64,000 nt of DNA from a candidate division KSB1 bacterium (lineage in GTDB: Bacteria; Zhuqueibacterota; Zhuqueibacteria; Zhuqueibacterales; Zhuqueibacteraceae). Below are positions 16,926 through 26,000 of the stretch, piece after piece. The notes under the pieces are model-generated. The model searched no databases, had not been told where the DNA came from, and saw only the letters and a program-made list of their open reading frames with translations. The stretch is taken from contig JAPDQB010000032.1 of NCBI GenBank assembly GCA_034506175.1, positions 1 to 64,000 of the forward strand, in the 5' to 3' direction. How positions within the stretch are numbered: the stretch's first letter is position 1; each line of letters begins with the position of its first letter. The position numbers and the translations under genes were made by a program.

Positions 16926-17630
16926 ATGACAAAAACTCAGCAAAGACAGGCGCAACTTCGCCAACTCTGCGAGTCGTTGAAAAAAACCGATGCAGACTTG
17001 ATTGACATTATTCAATTTGGCTCATCGGTTTATGCCCCGGACTTGGCTCGCGACATTGATCTTTTGGTAACGACGCGCGCGAAAGAAAAAGAAGAATTTT
17101 ACTGGGATACCTTTGCCAATTTGGACCTTGGCGCCGACGTCATCGTTCGCACGCCCGGCCAACCCATGGGAAAAGATATCGCCGCGAGCATTCGGCTGAT
17201 GGGGAATTTATTGTGTGGTGAAGGACAAACTTTTCAAGAAGCGGAGGAATATATGGCAGTTCCAACCTTCGACCGTGCACGAAAAAGTTTGGAAACGGCA
17301 GATACCAATCTGGCGACGGCGCAACAGAAAAAAGACCCGATCTTAAAAGACGAGTTTTACAAAATTTCCTACGATCGTTTATTCGACGCCGCGCGTTACG
17401 CCGTGATGGCATTTCTCAACACGGATAATGCACGCTGGGGACAATTACGCCATTTGCTGCCCCCGCCCTTCGATCAGCAATTTCGGCAAATCATCAACAC
17501 GCTTCACATTCAATACAGCTACGACGGGAACTATCCCCAAAACGACCCGGACGGCGCGTTTGCCAAATGGCGGCAGGAAGTCGAACAGTTCATTCAAAAG
17601 CTGGAACAACATCAGCCTCCAACGCCGTGA
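16926..17630 (+). CDS. MNT-HEPN fusion: nucleotidyltransferase plus HEPN domain
   Basis: A 234-residue single-chain protein. Residues 25-105 are a minimal nucleotidyltransferase of the polymerase-beta fold with GSS (32-34), the D43/D45 pair in ARDIDLLV and a third Asp at 71. Residues 115-225 are an all-helical HEPN domain with R170 and H176 spaced like the R-x4-6-H RNase motif. Separate MNT and HEPN genes commonly form toxin-antitoxin pairs in which MNT AMPylates HEPN. The fusion is also seen as a stand-alone protein of unknown role. It sits 45 bp after the ABC ATPase and its stop is 7 bp before the permease start, so it is cotranscribed with a nutrient importer. Confidence 0.8.
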   Translation: MTKTQQRQAQLRQLCESLKKTDADLIDIIQFGSSVYAPDLARDIDLLVTTRAKEKEEFYWDTFANLDLGADVIVRTPGQPMGKDIAASIRLMGNLLCGEGQTFQEAEEYMAVPTFDRARKSLETADTNLATAQQKKDPILKDEFYKISYDRLFDAARYAVMAFLNTDNARWGQLRHLLPPPFDQQFRQIINTLHIQYSYDGNYPQNDPDGAFAKWRQEVEQFIQKLEQHQPPTP

Positions 17631-17637
17631 TAACGCC

Positions 17638-19347
17638 ATGAAGCCTCGTCGCCTCAACTTGGGTTATTGGCCTTTTCTCCTTCCCCTCTTTTTCATTCTT
17701 GCCGCAACGATCTTGTTTCCGCTCTGGGTTTTGGTTCGTGAAAGCCTGATGGCCGATGGAAGTTTTTCATTCGCCGCCTATCGCCGTTTTTTCGATCTCA
17801 CCCAAGCCGCAAATTTGCAGGCGCTGCTCGGCAGCGTCAACATCTCGATTTTGACGGTGATTTTCTCGGCGCTTTTTGGCATTCCGCTGGCGATTTTGTT
17901 CACGCGCTTCGATTTTCCCGGACGAAAACTTTTTGGCGTGCTGGTGACGCTGCCGATTCTGCTGCCGCCGCTGGTCGGGGTGTTGGCGTTTTATTTTCTT
18001 TTGGGAGAAACCGGCATCCTGCCGCGACTGTTGCAATGGCTTTTCAATTTGACGGAAGCGCCGCTCGTCATGCGCGGCGTGACCGCGATTTTGGTGGTGC
18101 ACGTTTACAGTTTTTATGTTTATTTTTATCTCTTCGTCCGCAACGCGCTGCTCGCCGCTGATCCGGCCCTGGAGGAAGCCGGCCAAAATCTCGGCGCCAA
18201 TCGCCGGCTCATCTGGCGGCGCGTGATTTTTCCCCAATTGTTTCCGGCGATCTTGGGCGCGTCGCTGTTGGTGTTTATGAGCTCGATGGCGAGCTTTACC
18301 GCGCCGTACCTCTTTGGCGGCAGGTGGCGTTTTCTCACCGTTGAAATTTACAATTCGAAGCTCAACGGTGACATGCCGATGGCCATTACCCAGGCCGTGA
18401 TCATCGCCGTCATTTCCCTGCTCTTCCTCATCATCATGCGATGGCAGGGCGGGCAAGCGATCAGCGGCTTTGGCCGCGGCAGCAAGGGCGCGGCCAAAGC
18501 CGGCAATCTTCGCCATTTGCCCCGACTGCAAAAAATCTTGCTGGCGGTGCTCGGCCTCGTCGTGATGTTCGCGCTCATCCTGCCGCAGCTCACGCTGGTC
18601 ATGATTGCCTTCGTCAAAAACGGCTCGTGGACGTCGCAGATTTTGCCGGACACGTTTACACTCGAAAATTTTACGACGCTGTGGCGGCAGCGGCAATTCG
18701 TCCAGCCGCTCCGCAATAGCTTCTGGATGGCGGCGGTGGCAACTTTAGCCGGTGCCATCGTGAGCCTCATCGCCGCGTGGCTGCAATCAAAGTTGACAAC
18801 GCCAAACCATTCCCGGTTCTTCACAACGGCGATTGACGCCATCGTCATGTTGCCCTATGCCATTCCCGGCACCGTGATCGCCATGGCGCTGATTGTGGCG
18901 TTCAACGAGCCACATTGGTTCACCGGCAACCACATTCTCGTCGGCACCGCGGTGATTTTGCCGCTGGCGTATTTCATTCGCCATTTGCCGATCCAATTTC
19001 GCGCCACCGCCGCCGCGTTGGCGCAATTCGATCCGGCGTTGGACGAAGCCGGCCGCAATCTTGGCGCGAACTGGTGGCGGCGGATGTCGCGCCTCACCCT
19101 GCCGCTCATTTTGCCCGGTGTTTTAACCGGCGCCATGGTGGCGCTGATCAATGCCCTCGGCGAATTTGTCGCCTCGATTTTGCTTTATACCTACTCGACC
19201 GAGCCCTTGTCCGTGCGAATTTTTTCCGAGCTGCGGCTCTTCCATCTCGGCTCCGCCGCCGCCTATTCCGTGATCTTGACGGCGATTATCGGGCTGGTGA
19301 TGTGGCTGAATCAGAAATGGGTGGGAGACAGGAATGTGACGATTTAA
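17638..19347 (+). CDS. ABC transporter permease, double-domain (FbpB/ThiP-like)
   Basis: A 569-residue inner-membrane permease with two tandem BPD_transp_1 units and about 12 membrane helices. Each half carries the EAA loop that docks on the ATPase: EEAGQNLGANRRLIWRRVIFPQL in the first half and DEAGRNLGANWWRRMSRLTLPL in the second. Fused permeases of this kind belong to ferric-iron, thiamine and 2-aminoethylphosphonate importers. The ATG at 17638 is chosen because an upstream in-frame extension (from 17428) only overlaps the MNT-HEPN gene in another frame. With the binding protein and ATPase it completes the importer. Confidence 0.92.
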   Translation: MKPRRLNLGYWPFLLPLFFILAATILFPLWVLVRESLMADGSFSFAAYRRFFDLTQAANLQALLGSVNISILTVIFSALFGIPLAILFTRFDFPGRKLFGVLVTLPILLPPLVGVLAFYFLLGETGILPRLLQWLFNLTEAPLVMRGVTAILVVHVYSFYVYFYLFVRNALLAADPALEEAGQNLGANRRLIWRRVIFPQLFPAILGASLLVFMSSMASFTAPYLFGGRWRFLTVEIYNSKLNGDMPMAITQAVIIAVISLLFLIIMRWQGGQAISGFGRGSKGAAKAGNLRHLPRLQKILLAVLGLVVMFALILPQLTLVMIAFVKNGSWTSQILPDTFTLENFTTLWRQRQFVQPLRNSFWMAAVATLAGAIVSLIAAWLQSKLTTPNHSRFFTTAIDAIVMLPYAIPGTVIAMALIVAFNEPHWFTGNHILVGTAVILPLAYFIRHLPIQFRATAAALAQFDPALDEAGRNLGANWWRRMSRLTLPLILPGVLTGAMVALINALGEFVASILLYTYSTEPLSVRIFSELRLFHLGSAAAYSVILTAIIGLVMWLNQKWVGDRNVTI

Positions 19348-19372
19348 CGAGTTCGCATCAAACTTTCTCACA

Positions 19373-21061
19373 ATGAAAGAAAGGCCTCGTGAAAACCTGC
19401 GGCAGTTGCTTCAGCGCTTTTTGCAAACCCGCGGGCCGGTAACCATCTCTGAAATCCTTCAGCGTTATCCGCTCGATCGCCGGAAAACGGCGGACATTCT
19501 CGAAGAATTAGCCAAAACCGGCGCGGTTTATCGCGGCCAACTCACCGCCGGCGCGAACGAGGAGCAATGGTGTGACCGCCGCCATTTTGAACAGCTCTAT
19601 CGCCGCGCGATTCAGGAACGCCGCCGCGCTTTTGCGCCGAAACCGGCGGAAAATTTTCTGCGCTTTCTCTGGCACTGGCACGGTATTGGGCAATTGCAAA
19701 ATCCTGCGCAGCTCTTGCCGCTTTTGCAACGCTTGCGTGGTTTATTCCTCCCGCTCTATTTTCTCGAACGGGAAATCCTTCGCGCCCGTCTCTCTCCCAC
19801 AAACTTTGCCAAAAATTTTGCCACTTGCCACTTGCAACTTGCCTCCCTCTGCCAGCAAGGCGATTTGATTTGGCGGCTTTATCAGGAAGACAAAGGCCAC
19901 AGCCGGCTGGTGCAATTTTTCCTGCGCGGTGAAGGCCATCTTTTTTATTCTGGTGAAGCGCTGGCGGAGCAAACGGCTCAACTCTCGGCGCCGGCCAAAA
20001 CGGTGCGGGAATTTCTCAAAGAAAACGGCGCGAGTTTTTTTCGCGATCTCGCTGCCGGCGTGAATGTGTCGAAAACGCAATTAAGCGGAGCGCTGGCGGA
20101 GTTGGCGTGGCGCGGCCTGGCTACGAATGACAGCCTGCACGTTCTCAATGCGCTTGTCGAGCATGGAATTTTGCCTCCCGCAGAAACCGAAACAACTCCA
20201 CGCGAAGAGGCCTCCCTCGCGACGAACCAAGCGGAAGATTTGCAAGCTTTCCTCGAAGAGGCGCTGCCCGCATGGCGAAAACGCGGCCAAAATTGGCGGC
20301 GACGGCATTGGGCGCGACAGCGGGAAGCCCATCGCCGCGAATTAAAACAAGCGCCGCTGCTCAGCGCCGGCCGCTGGTCGCTCACCGAAGCATTCGCGAT
20401 CTTCGGCAAACCGGCGCCAAACAGCCGCGAATTGGCGCAACGCCACGCTTTGCTGCTGTTGGAACGCCACGGAATTTTGGTGAAAGAATGGCATCGCCGC
20501 GAAGCAGGCTTGTTGCCGTGGTATGCGATTTTCCAAGCGTTAAAACAATTGGAATGGCGCGGCGAAGTCCGGCGCGGCTATTTTGTCGAAGGGCTTTCGG
20601 GCGTGCAGTTTGCGCTGCCGCACGCGCTTGAATTGTTCGCCGCCAATGAGGCCTCACCACATTTTTCCGGGCCGGTGATGCTGAGCCTGCTCGATCCGGC
20701 TGTGCCGTACGGCAGCGGCGTGAATTTATCATTGTTGGATTCCACCGGCAATTCGTTGTCACTGCTGCGGCAGGCGGGCAATCATCTCATTTTTGTCAAG
20801 GCCAAACCGATCGTGTACGCTGAAAATTACGGTGCCCGGCTCTGGAGCCTCGCCGGGGCGAACGAAGAACAGCTTGCCGTTTCACTCGCCTGCCTGCGGC
20901 AGTTTTTACTGCTGCCGGAATCTTTGCGGCCGCGAAAACGTATGGAAGTCGAAAGCTGGAATGGCGCGCCGGTGACGGCGACCCCGGCGGCAGCATGGCT
21001 GCAAGCGCACGGATTTGAAAAAGAAGCAGATAAAATGGTGCTCTGGCCGTCGCGACTGTAA
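19373..21061 (+). CDS. Stand-alone Lhr C-terminal winged-helix module
   Basis: A 562-residue soluble protein equivalent to the C-terminal region of the large helicase Lhr, without the DEAD helicase core. The N-terminus holds winged-helix segments (TISEILQRYPLDRRKTADILEEL). A central part reads LLSAGRWSLTEAF, then LLLERHGILVKEW, LLPWYAIFQALKQLEWRGEV, and RRGYFVEGLSGVQFALPHAL, the most conserved block of the DEAD/DEAH-associated region of Lhr. The end (IVYAENYGARLWSL) matches the Lhr tail. Family knowledge: this part of Lhr is built of winged helices, resembles AlkZ-type glycosylases, and has reported uracil-DNA glycosylase activity in E. coli. A DNA-repair role is therefore possible. An in-frame heptad repeat lies at 19818-19845. 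Confidence 0.75.
   Translation: MKERPRENLRQLLQRFLQTRGPVTISEILQRYPLDRRKTADILEELAKTGAVYRGQLTAGANEEQWCDRRHFEQLYRRAIQERRRAFAPKPAENFLRFLWHWHGIGQLQNPAQLLPLLQRLRGLFLPLYFLEREILRARLSPTNFAKNFATCHLQLASLCQQGDLIWRLYQEDKGHSRLVQFFLRGEGHLFYSGEALAEQTAQLSAPAKTVREFLKENGASFFRDLAAGVNVSKTQLSGALAELAWRGLATNDSLHVLNALVEHGILPPAETETTPREEASLATNQAEDLQAFLEEALPAWRKRGQNWRRRHWARQREAHRRELKQAPLLSAGRWSLTEAFAIFGKPAPNSRELAQRHALLLLERHGILVKEWHRREAGLLPWYAIFQALKQLEWRGEVRRGYFVEGLSGVQFALPHALELFAANEASPHFSGPVMLSLLDPAVPYGSGVNLSLLDSTGNSLSLLRQAGNHLIFVKAKPIVYAENYGARLWSLAGANEEQLAVSLACLRQFLLLPESLRPRKRMEVESWNGAPVTATPAAAWLQAHGFEKEADKMVLWPSRL
19818..19845. repeat. Period-7 repeat inside the Lhr-like gene
   Basis: Four exact-phase heptads, TTGCCAC, TTGCCAC, TTGCAAC and TTGCCTC, lie inside the coding region and encode about nine residues of ATCHLQLAS type. 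They belong to the same style of repeat seen in intergenic spacers elsewhere in the window. The reading frame is kept. Confidence 0.8.
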
Positions 21062-21128
21062 AAAAGAAATATTAAATTTTTGCGAATACAACGTTGACTT
21101 TTCACTATTTTTTATTACCTTTATAGTC

Positions 21129-21617
21129 ATGTTTGACGAGAATATGCTCCCGTTCATCGCCCATCTCAATCCGACGATTATGTGGATTGCCTTGACGGTC
21201 GGGCTGTTGTTGTTCGTCATCGGCTATTTTGCCGGCGGCAAGTTGACCATTGGGCGAATTGGGATGTGCGTGCTGCTGACCTCGGTGATCGGCGCGCTCT
21301 CGCTGGCGGCGCCGATTCGGTTATTCAGCACCATTCAAAGGGGCTTGAATGTAAAAACCATTGTGGTGGAGGAAAGCGAGGAGGATTCAACGGCAACCGC
21401 CAGGGCCAAGACCGCGCCCAAACCGAAAGCCGACAAAACCTCTGCCAATGCGCCAACCGAATCGGCCAGCCAAAATGACGCCGGCTCCAATGTGCCTTTC
21501 TCGCTGCAGTTGCTGGCTTTTATTTTATATCTTTTGTGGACGGCGTTTCTCATCGGCATGGGCATCTTTCTCTATGAAACACTGACCGTCACGGCTGAAG
21601 AAGCGGAAAGGCGTTAA
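21129..21617 (+). CDS. Small three-helix membrane protein, unknown function
   Basis: A 162-residue protein with two hydrophobic segments near the N-terminus (about residues 15-35 and 43-65), a soluble linker of about 50 residues rich in Ala, Thr, Lys and Pro (EESEEDSTATARAKTAPKPK), and a third hydrophobic segment at about 125-148. A further 38 codons are open upstream (from 21015) but overlap the Lhr-like gene in another frame, so the ATG at 21129 is preferred. I do not recognise the family. It lies 15 bp ahead of the AlkA-like gene. Confidence 0.65.
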   Translation: MFDENMLPFIAHLNPTIMWIALTVGLLLFVIGYFAGGKLTIGRIGMCVLLTSVIGALSLAAPIRLFSTIQRGLNVKTIVVEESEEDSTATARAKTAPKPKADKTSANAPTESASQNDAGSNVPFSLQLLAFILYLLWTAFLIGMGIFLYETLTVTAEEAERR

Positions 21618-21632
21618 AAACTGGACGCGTCG

Positions 21633-22244
21633 ATGTTCGACTTCTCGCAAGGGCAACTTCATCTTTCTCAGGCTGACCCGATTCTCGCCACCCTCATTTC
21701 CCGATACGGTCAGTGCACGATACAACCGCAACGACAATATTTTGCCGCGCTCGTGGAAGCGATTCTTTCGCAGCAGCTTTCGGTGAAAGCCGCCGCCACG
21801 ATTTTCAAGCGTTTTAAGGAAAAATTGGGCGGGCGCATCACTCCCGAAAAGATTTTGCGCTGGACGGCGCCGCAATTTCGCGCAGTTGGAATTTCCCGGC
21901 AAAAAACTTCCTACTTGCGCGATCTCGCGGCAAAATGGCAAAACGGCGCGCTGGCGCCTCGCCGCTTCACCGGCATGACCGACGAGGAAGTTATCGCCGC
22001 TTTGACGCAGGTGAAGGGCATTGGCCGGTGGACCGCGGAGATGTTTTTAATTTTTTCACTGCTGCGGCCGGATGTTTTGCCGGTGGATGACCTCGGTTTT
22101 CGCAAGGCCGTGCAGATCGCCTATAAGCTTCGCAGGCTGCCCGACGCCAAACGTCTCACGCAAATCGCCGAACCCTGGCGGCCGTATCGTTCGCTTGCGA
22201 CCTGGTACCTTTGGGCCAGCTTGGAGAATAAACCCATCAATTAA
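21633..22244 (+). CDS. DNA-3-methyladenine glycosylase II (AlkA-like)
   Basis: A 203-residue HhH-GPD DNA glycosylase that removes alkylated bases from DNA in base-excision repair. The start of the helical fold reads YFAALVEAILSQQLSVKAA. The helix-hairpin-helix is VKGIGRWTAEMFLIFSL (residues 127-143), followed by LPVDDLGFRKAV with the catalytic Asp at 153. The N-terminal TBP-like domain of E. coli AlkA is missing, so this is the compact form close to Mag/AlkA of many bacteria and archaea. The last motif PWRPYRSLATWYLW is typical. It follows a membrane protein and an Lhr C-terminal module, which may form a repair group. Confidence 0.9.
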   Translation: MFDFSQGQLHLSQADPILATLISRYGQCTIQPQRQYFAALVEAILSQQLSVKAAATIFKRFKEKLGGRITPEKILRWTAPQFRAVGISRQKTSYLRDLAAKWQNGALAPRRFTGMTDEEVIAALTQVKGIGRWTAEMFLIFSLLRPDVLPVDDLGFRKAVQIAYKLRRLPDAKRLTQIAEPWRPYRSLATWYLWASLENKPIN

Positions 22245-22250
22245 ACACTC

Positions 22251-22910
22251 ATGAATTCGATACTCTCATTTTTACGTTTTACGATTTATACCATTATTTT
22301 CGCGCTTTTGCTCGGCATTAAAAATCTGCAAAGCACGCCGCTGCTGTGGGGCTTTCTCGGCGTCATCGCGGCAATGCGGCTCGCTGAAGCCTTCACGCCG
22401 GCGGCAACGGCGCTGCGCCATTATCGCCGGGAAGACGATCAATCGCGCTGGACAACGTGGGTGATCGGCGTCAGTTTTTTCACCAACGTGATCGCGCCAA
22501 TGCTGGAATATCGCTACAAGCTCTGGCCGGATTTGCCGGCGACGCAATGGTGGAATTGGCTGGGACTGCTGCTTTTGCTGGCGGGTTCGGTGGCGCGGCT
22601 GTGGGCGATTCGCCAGGCCGGCGAGGCGTTCATCCCCCATGTCAATGTTGATTCCAAACTCAAGCTCGTCACCGCCGGGCCGTATGCGCTGGTGCGGCAT
22701 CCCTCCTATCTCGGCACGTTTGTCTCCTATCTCGGCATCGCGATTTTATTCAGCAGCATCATCGGCGCTGTGGCGCTCGTGGCGCTGGTGATACCGGCCA
22801 TCGTGCTGCGCATCGCGAAAGAAGAACAACTCCTCGCCAGGCGTTTCGGCGAGGCTTGGAAAAAATATCAAAGCCAAACCCCGGCGCGTTTGATTCCGAA
22901 TGTCTGGTGA
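22251..22910 (+). CDS. Isoprenylcysteine methyltransferase-like membrane protein
   Basis: A 219-residue membrane protein of the ICMT/PEMT family. Four to five hydrophobic segments are followed by the conserved C-terminal SAM-binding block GPYALVRHPSYLGTFVSYLG and the terminal part RIAKEEQLLARRFGEAW KKY. Bacterial members methylate unknown small or lipid substrates and rarely true isoprenylcysteine. It begins 6 bp after the AlkA gene, so the two are probably cotranscribed. The giant CHAT gene starts about 115 bp further on the same strand. Confidence 0.85.
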   Translation: MNSILSFLRFTIYTIIFALLLGIKNLQSTPLLWGFLGVIAAMRLAEAFTPAATALRHYRREDDQSRWTTWVIGVSFFTNVIAPMLEYRYKLWPDLPATQWWNWLGLLLLLAGSVARLWAIRQAGEAFIPHVNVDSKLKLVTAGPYALVRHPSYLGTFVSYLGIAILFSSIIGAVALVALVIPAIVLRIAKEEQLLARRFGEAWKKYQSQTPARLIPNVW

Positions 22911-23024
22911 GACTGCTGCAACCCTGGATCAAAAACGCCCGCAGAAATGATCAGCGTGGACTTTTTGATCGCGGTGATAATTTTTCAGCGGGCGCACATT
23001 TCAAAAACTCAAACCCCCGGTGAC

Positions 23025-26000
23025 ATGGATTTCGTCGTTCCGATATTCCTCAAGGCGCTCTTCGAGGCCGCCCAAAAGGCCGGCCTGCTCGACCTGGCGC
23101 AAAAAACCGGCGAGGCCCTGTACGAAAAATTCGTGCAGGACAAGCTCGCTGAAGACACGTTTCTCCGCAAGCTGTTCGAGTCCAAGCCGAACAAGCTGGT
23201 GCAGGCGGCCCTGGAATTTGTCGCTGCGCAACATGCCGTGCCACAGTCGCGCTTCATGCTGCGGGTGTTGGCCGACCCGGCCATCATCGCGGCCATGGAA
23301 AATCTCGGGACCGGCGAGCTGCCCACGCGCAGCCTGCTCGTGCCGGTGTTCCAGCGCCTGCTGCCCGTCGCCGATGCCGCCAAGGCCGTCGACCTCTTCG
23401 TGGAAAAACTCTACGCCGGCCTCAGCCGTGACCAGGAGCTGGTCAACCACACCATTCTGCTGCTCTCCGAAAAAGAGGCGGAACGCCACCAAACCCTGCT
23501 GCGCATGCTGCAGGCCATCTTGCAGCAATTGCAGCAGCCCGCCGCCGCCGCGCCCACGCCGGCCCTGCCCGGCATTCCGACCACCCAGCTCACTCTCGCC
23601 ATCGCCAGCGCCGCAGACAACCGTTTTACGGTGGCGCTGCATCGCGGCGAGGAAATGCTGGTGCCGCCGCAGCTTGTCGCTTTGCCGCGCGGCTTTGAGT
23701 TCACCTATGAAGACCATCTCAAAGCGCTCGCTGCCGGCCTCACCCGCGGCTGGTCCACGCCCTCGCCTTCCCGCGACCAGTTGCTCGACCGCCTCGGCCG
23801 GCAGCTCGCCGAATTTCTGCTCCCCGGCGAAATCGGCAAGAAAGTTCACGACACCATTGATGAGGCCCAGCGCCGCAACGAGCGCGTCGAAATCACTTTC
23901 CGTGCCAGCGATCCACAATTACTTTCTCTGCCTCTTGAAGCCACCCACGATCCGGCGGTGCATTTGCCGCTCGTGCTTTATCCTCACGTCGCCGTGAGCC
24001 GCGCACTCACCGGCGTTGCCACCAGGCCGGCAACCAGCATCCCCGGCCCGCTGCGTTTGCTCGTGCTCATTGGCAGCCCGGATGAAGAGAAAACCGGCGA
24101 GCCGCTGCTCGATCTCGAGGCCGAGCTGCGCACGATTTTGGATGCGGTTGATCGCGCCATGCACGGCGGCAACTGCATCGTCGAAATTCTCGAAGAGGGC
24201 AGTCTGGAAAATCTCCGCGCCAAACTGGAGGCCGAGCCGTTTCATGTGCTTCACATTTCCTGCCACGGCAAGCCCGGCGCCCTGATTTTGGAGGATCGCG
24301 ACGGCAACCCGGTGGAAGTGACTCCGCAAAAACTGGCCGACACCATCGCCGCCACCGGCCACCCGCACCTGCCGCTCGTTGTGCTCGCCTCGTGTTTGAG
24401 CGGCGTGGCGGCGCAAACCAACGGCGGGGCCGGCAGCGCAACGCCGCAGCCTCGGAGCGAAGATCGTAGCGCAGTCTTCCAGACTGCAGACAAAATGTCT
24501 GCGCTACCTTCAGGCGCTGTTCTTGAGACGGCAGACAAGATGTCTGCGCTACCCCCAAACACTGGAATGTTCGGCAGTTTTGCCACGCAGTTGCTGCAGC
24601 GCGGCTTTCCCGCGGTGCTCGCCATGCAGCATCCGGTGAGCGACCATTACGCCACGGCCCTTGCCGGTTATCTTTACCAACATCTCGCCGACGATGAAGT
24701 GCCCTCGCCGCTGTGGGCGTTGAGCAAGGCGCGGCGACAGATCGAACTGGAAAGGCAGCAAGAGGCAGGGGGCAAGGGGCAAGGGGCAAATGGCAGGGGG
24801 CAGGAGCCGGAGTATGCCACGCCCGCGCTTTATCTCGCCGGGGACGACATGCCGCTGTTCGACCGGCGCCAGCCGTTTGATCGTGTGCGGCCAGAGCCGC
24901 GGCTCTTTGCCGTGCCCGGCTTGTGCCTGCGCCGCGTCGGTGATTTCATTGGCCGGAGGCGGCAGCAACGCCAGCTTCGGCGCGGCTTGGCGGACAAAAG
25001 AAAAATCGGCGCCATCATCACCGGCATGGGCGGCGTTGGCAAAAGCGCGCTGGCCGCGCATCTCGTCGAGAATCTCGTCAAAGAAGGCTGGCTGGCGGTG
25101 ACGTTGGTTGGCCGCACAAACGAGACAGAAATTTGCCGCGAAGTGGGCGACCAGCTTTTGAGCCTCGCCGAGCAGAGGCAATGGCCGGATGACCAAGCCT
25201 TGCGCCGGATCGCCACCGTCCTGCGCGCGGTTTATGAAGTCACCGATGATGATCGCCGCTCTGCGCTCTGGCGGGTTCTGCAAAAATGGCCTGTGCTCCT
25301 GCTGCTCGATAATTTTGAAGACAACCTCGGCCCGGACCGCCAAACTTTTCTCGACCCGGAATTGGACGGCTTTCTGCAAAATCTGGCTGAACAGCCGTTG
25401 ATTGCCCGGCTGCTCATCACCTGCCGCCATCCCTTGCCCGGCCTCCGGCATGCGCTGGCGGAAATTCCGCTCGGCCCGCTCTCGGTGCAGGAGATGCGCA
25501 AGCTGCTGCTGCGCCTGCCCAACTTGAAAGACCTGCCGGCTGAGGAGCGGCTGATGGTTTACCACCAGGTCGGCGGCCACCCGCGCCTGCTGGAGTTTCT
25601 CGATGCCATTCTCGGCGGCGGCCAGGCCCGTTTTGCCGATGTCACCAGACGTCTCAATCGCCATTTGGAGAGCCTGCAAATTTCTCCGGAGACCCAACCC
25701 GACTCATTGGCCGAGGCTCTGCAAATGGCCGTCACCGCCGGGGCCCGTGATATTTTGCTGGACGAACTGATCGCCCTGGCGCAGCAAGGCGCGGAAGACT
25801 GGGACTTGCTGCTGGGCGCCGCGGTTTACGAGCAGCCGGTGGATTTGACCGGCCTGGCGTTTCAGCGCTTTGGCCGGCCGGCAACAAAAAATGAGGAAAC
25901 GCCTTTAGTCGTCAGCGCCAACCGCCTAGCCAATCTTTCCTTGCTCTCGGTGGTGGACTCGAATCTTTATTTCGTGCATCGCTGGACTGCCGGGCCGTTG

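Noticed and set aside
17428..17637. A 70-codon upstream extension of the permease
   Set aside because: It overlaps the MNT-HEPN gene in another frame and is not membrane-like; ATG 17638 is the natural start.
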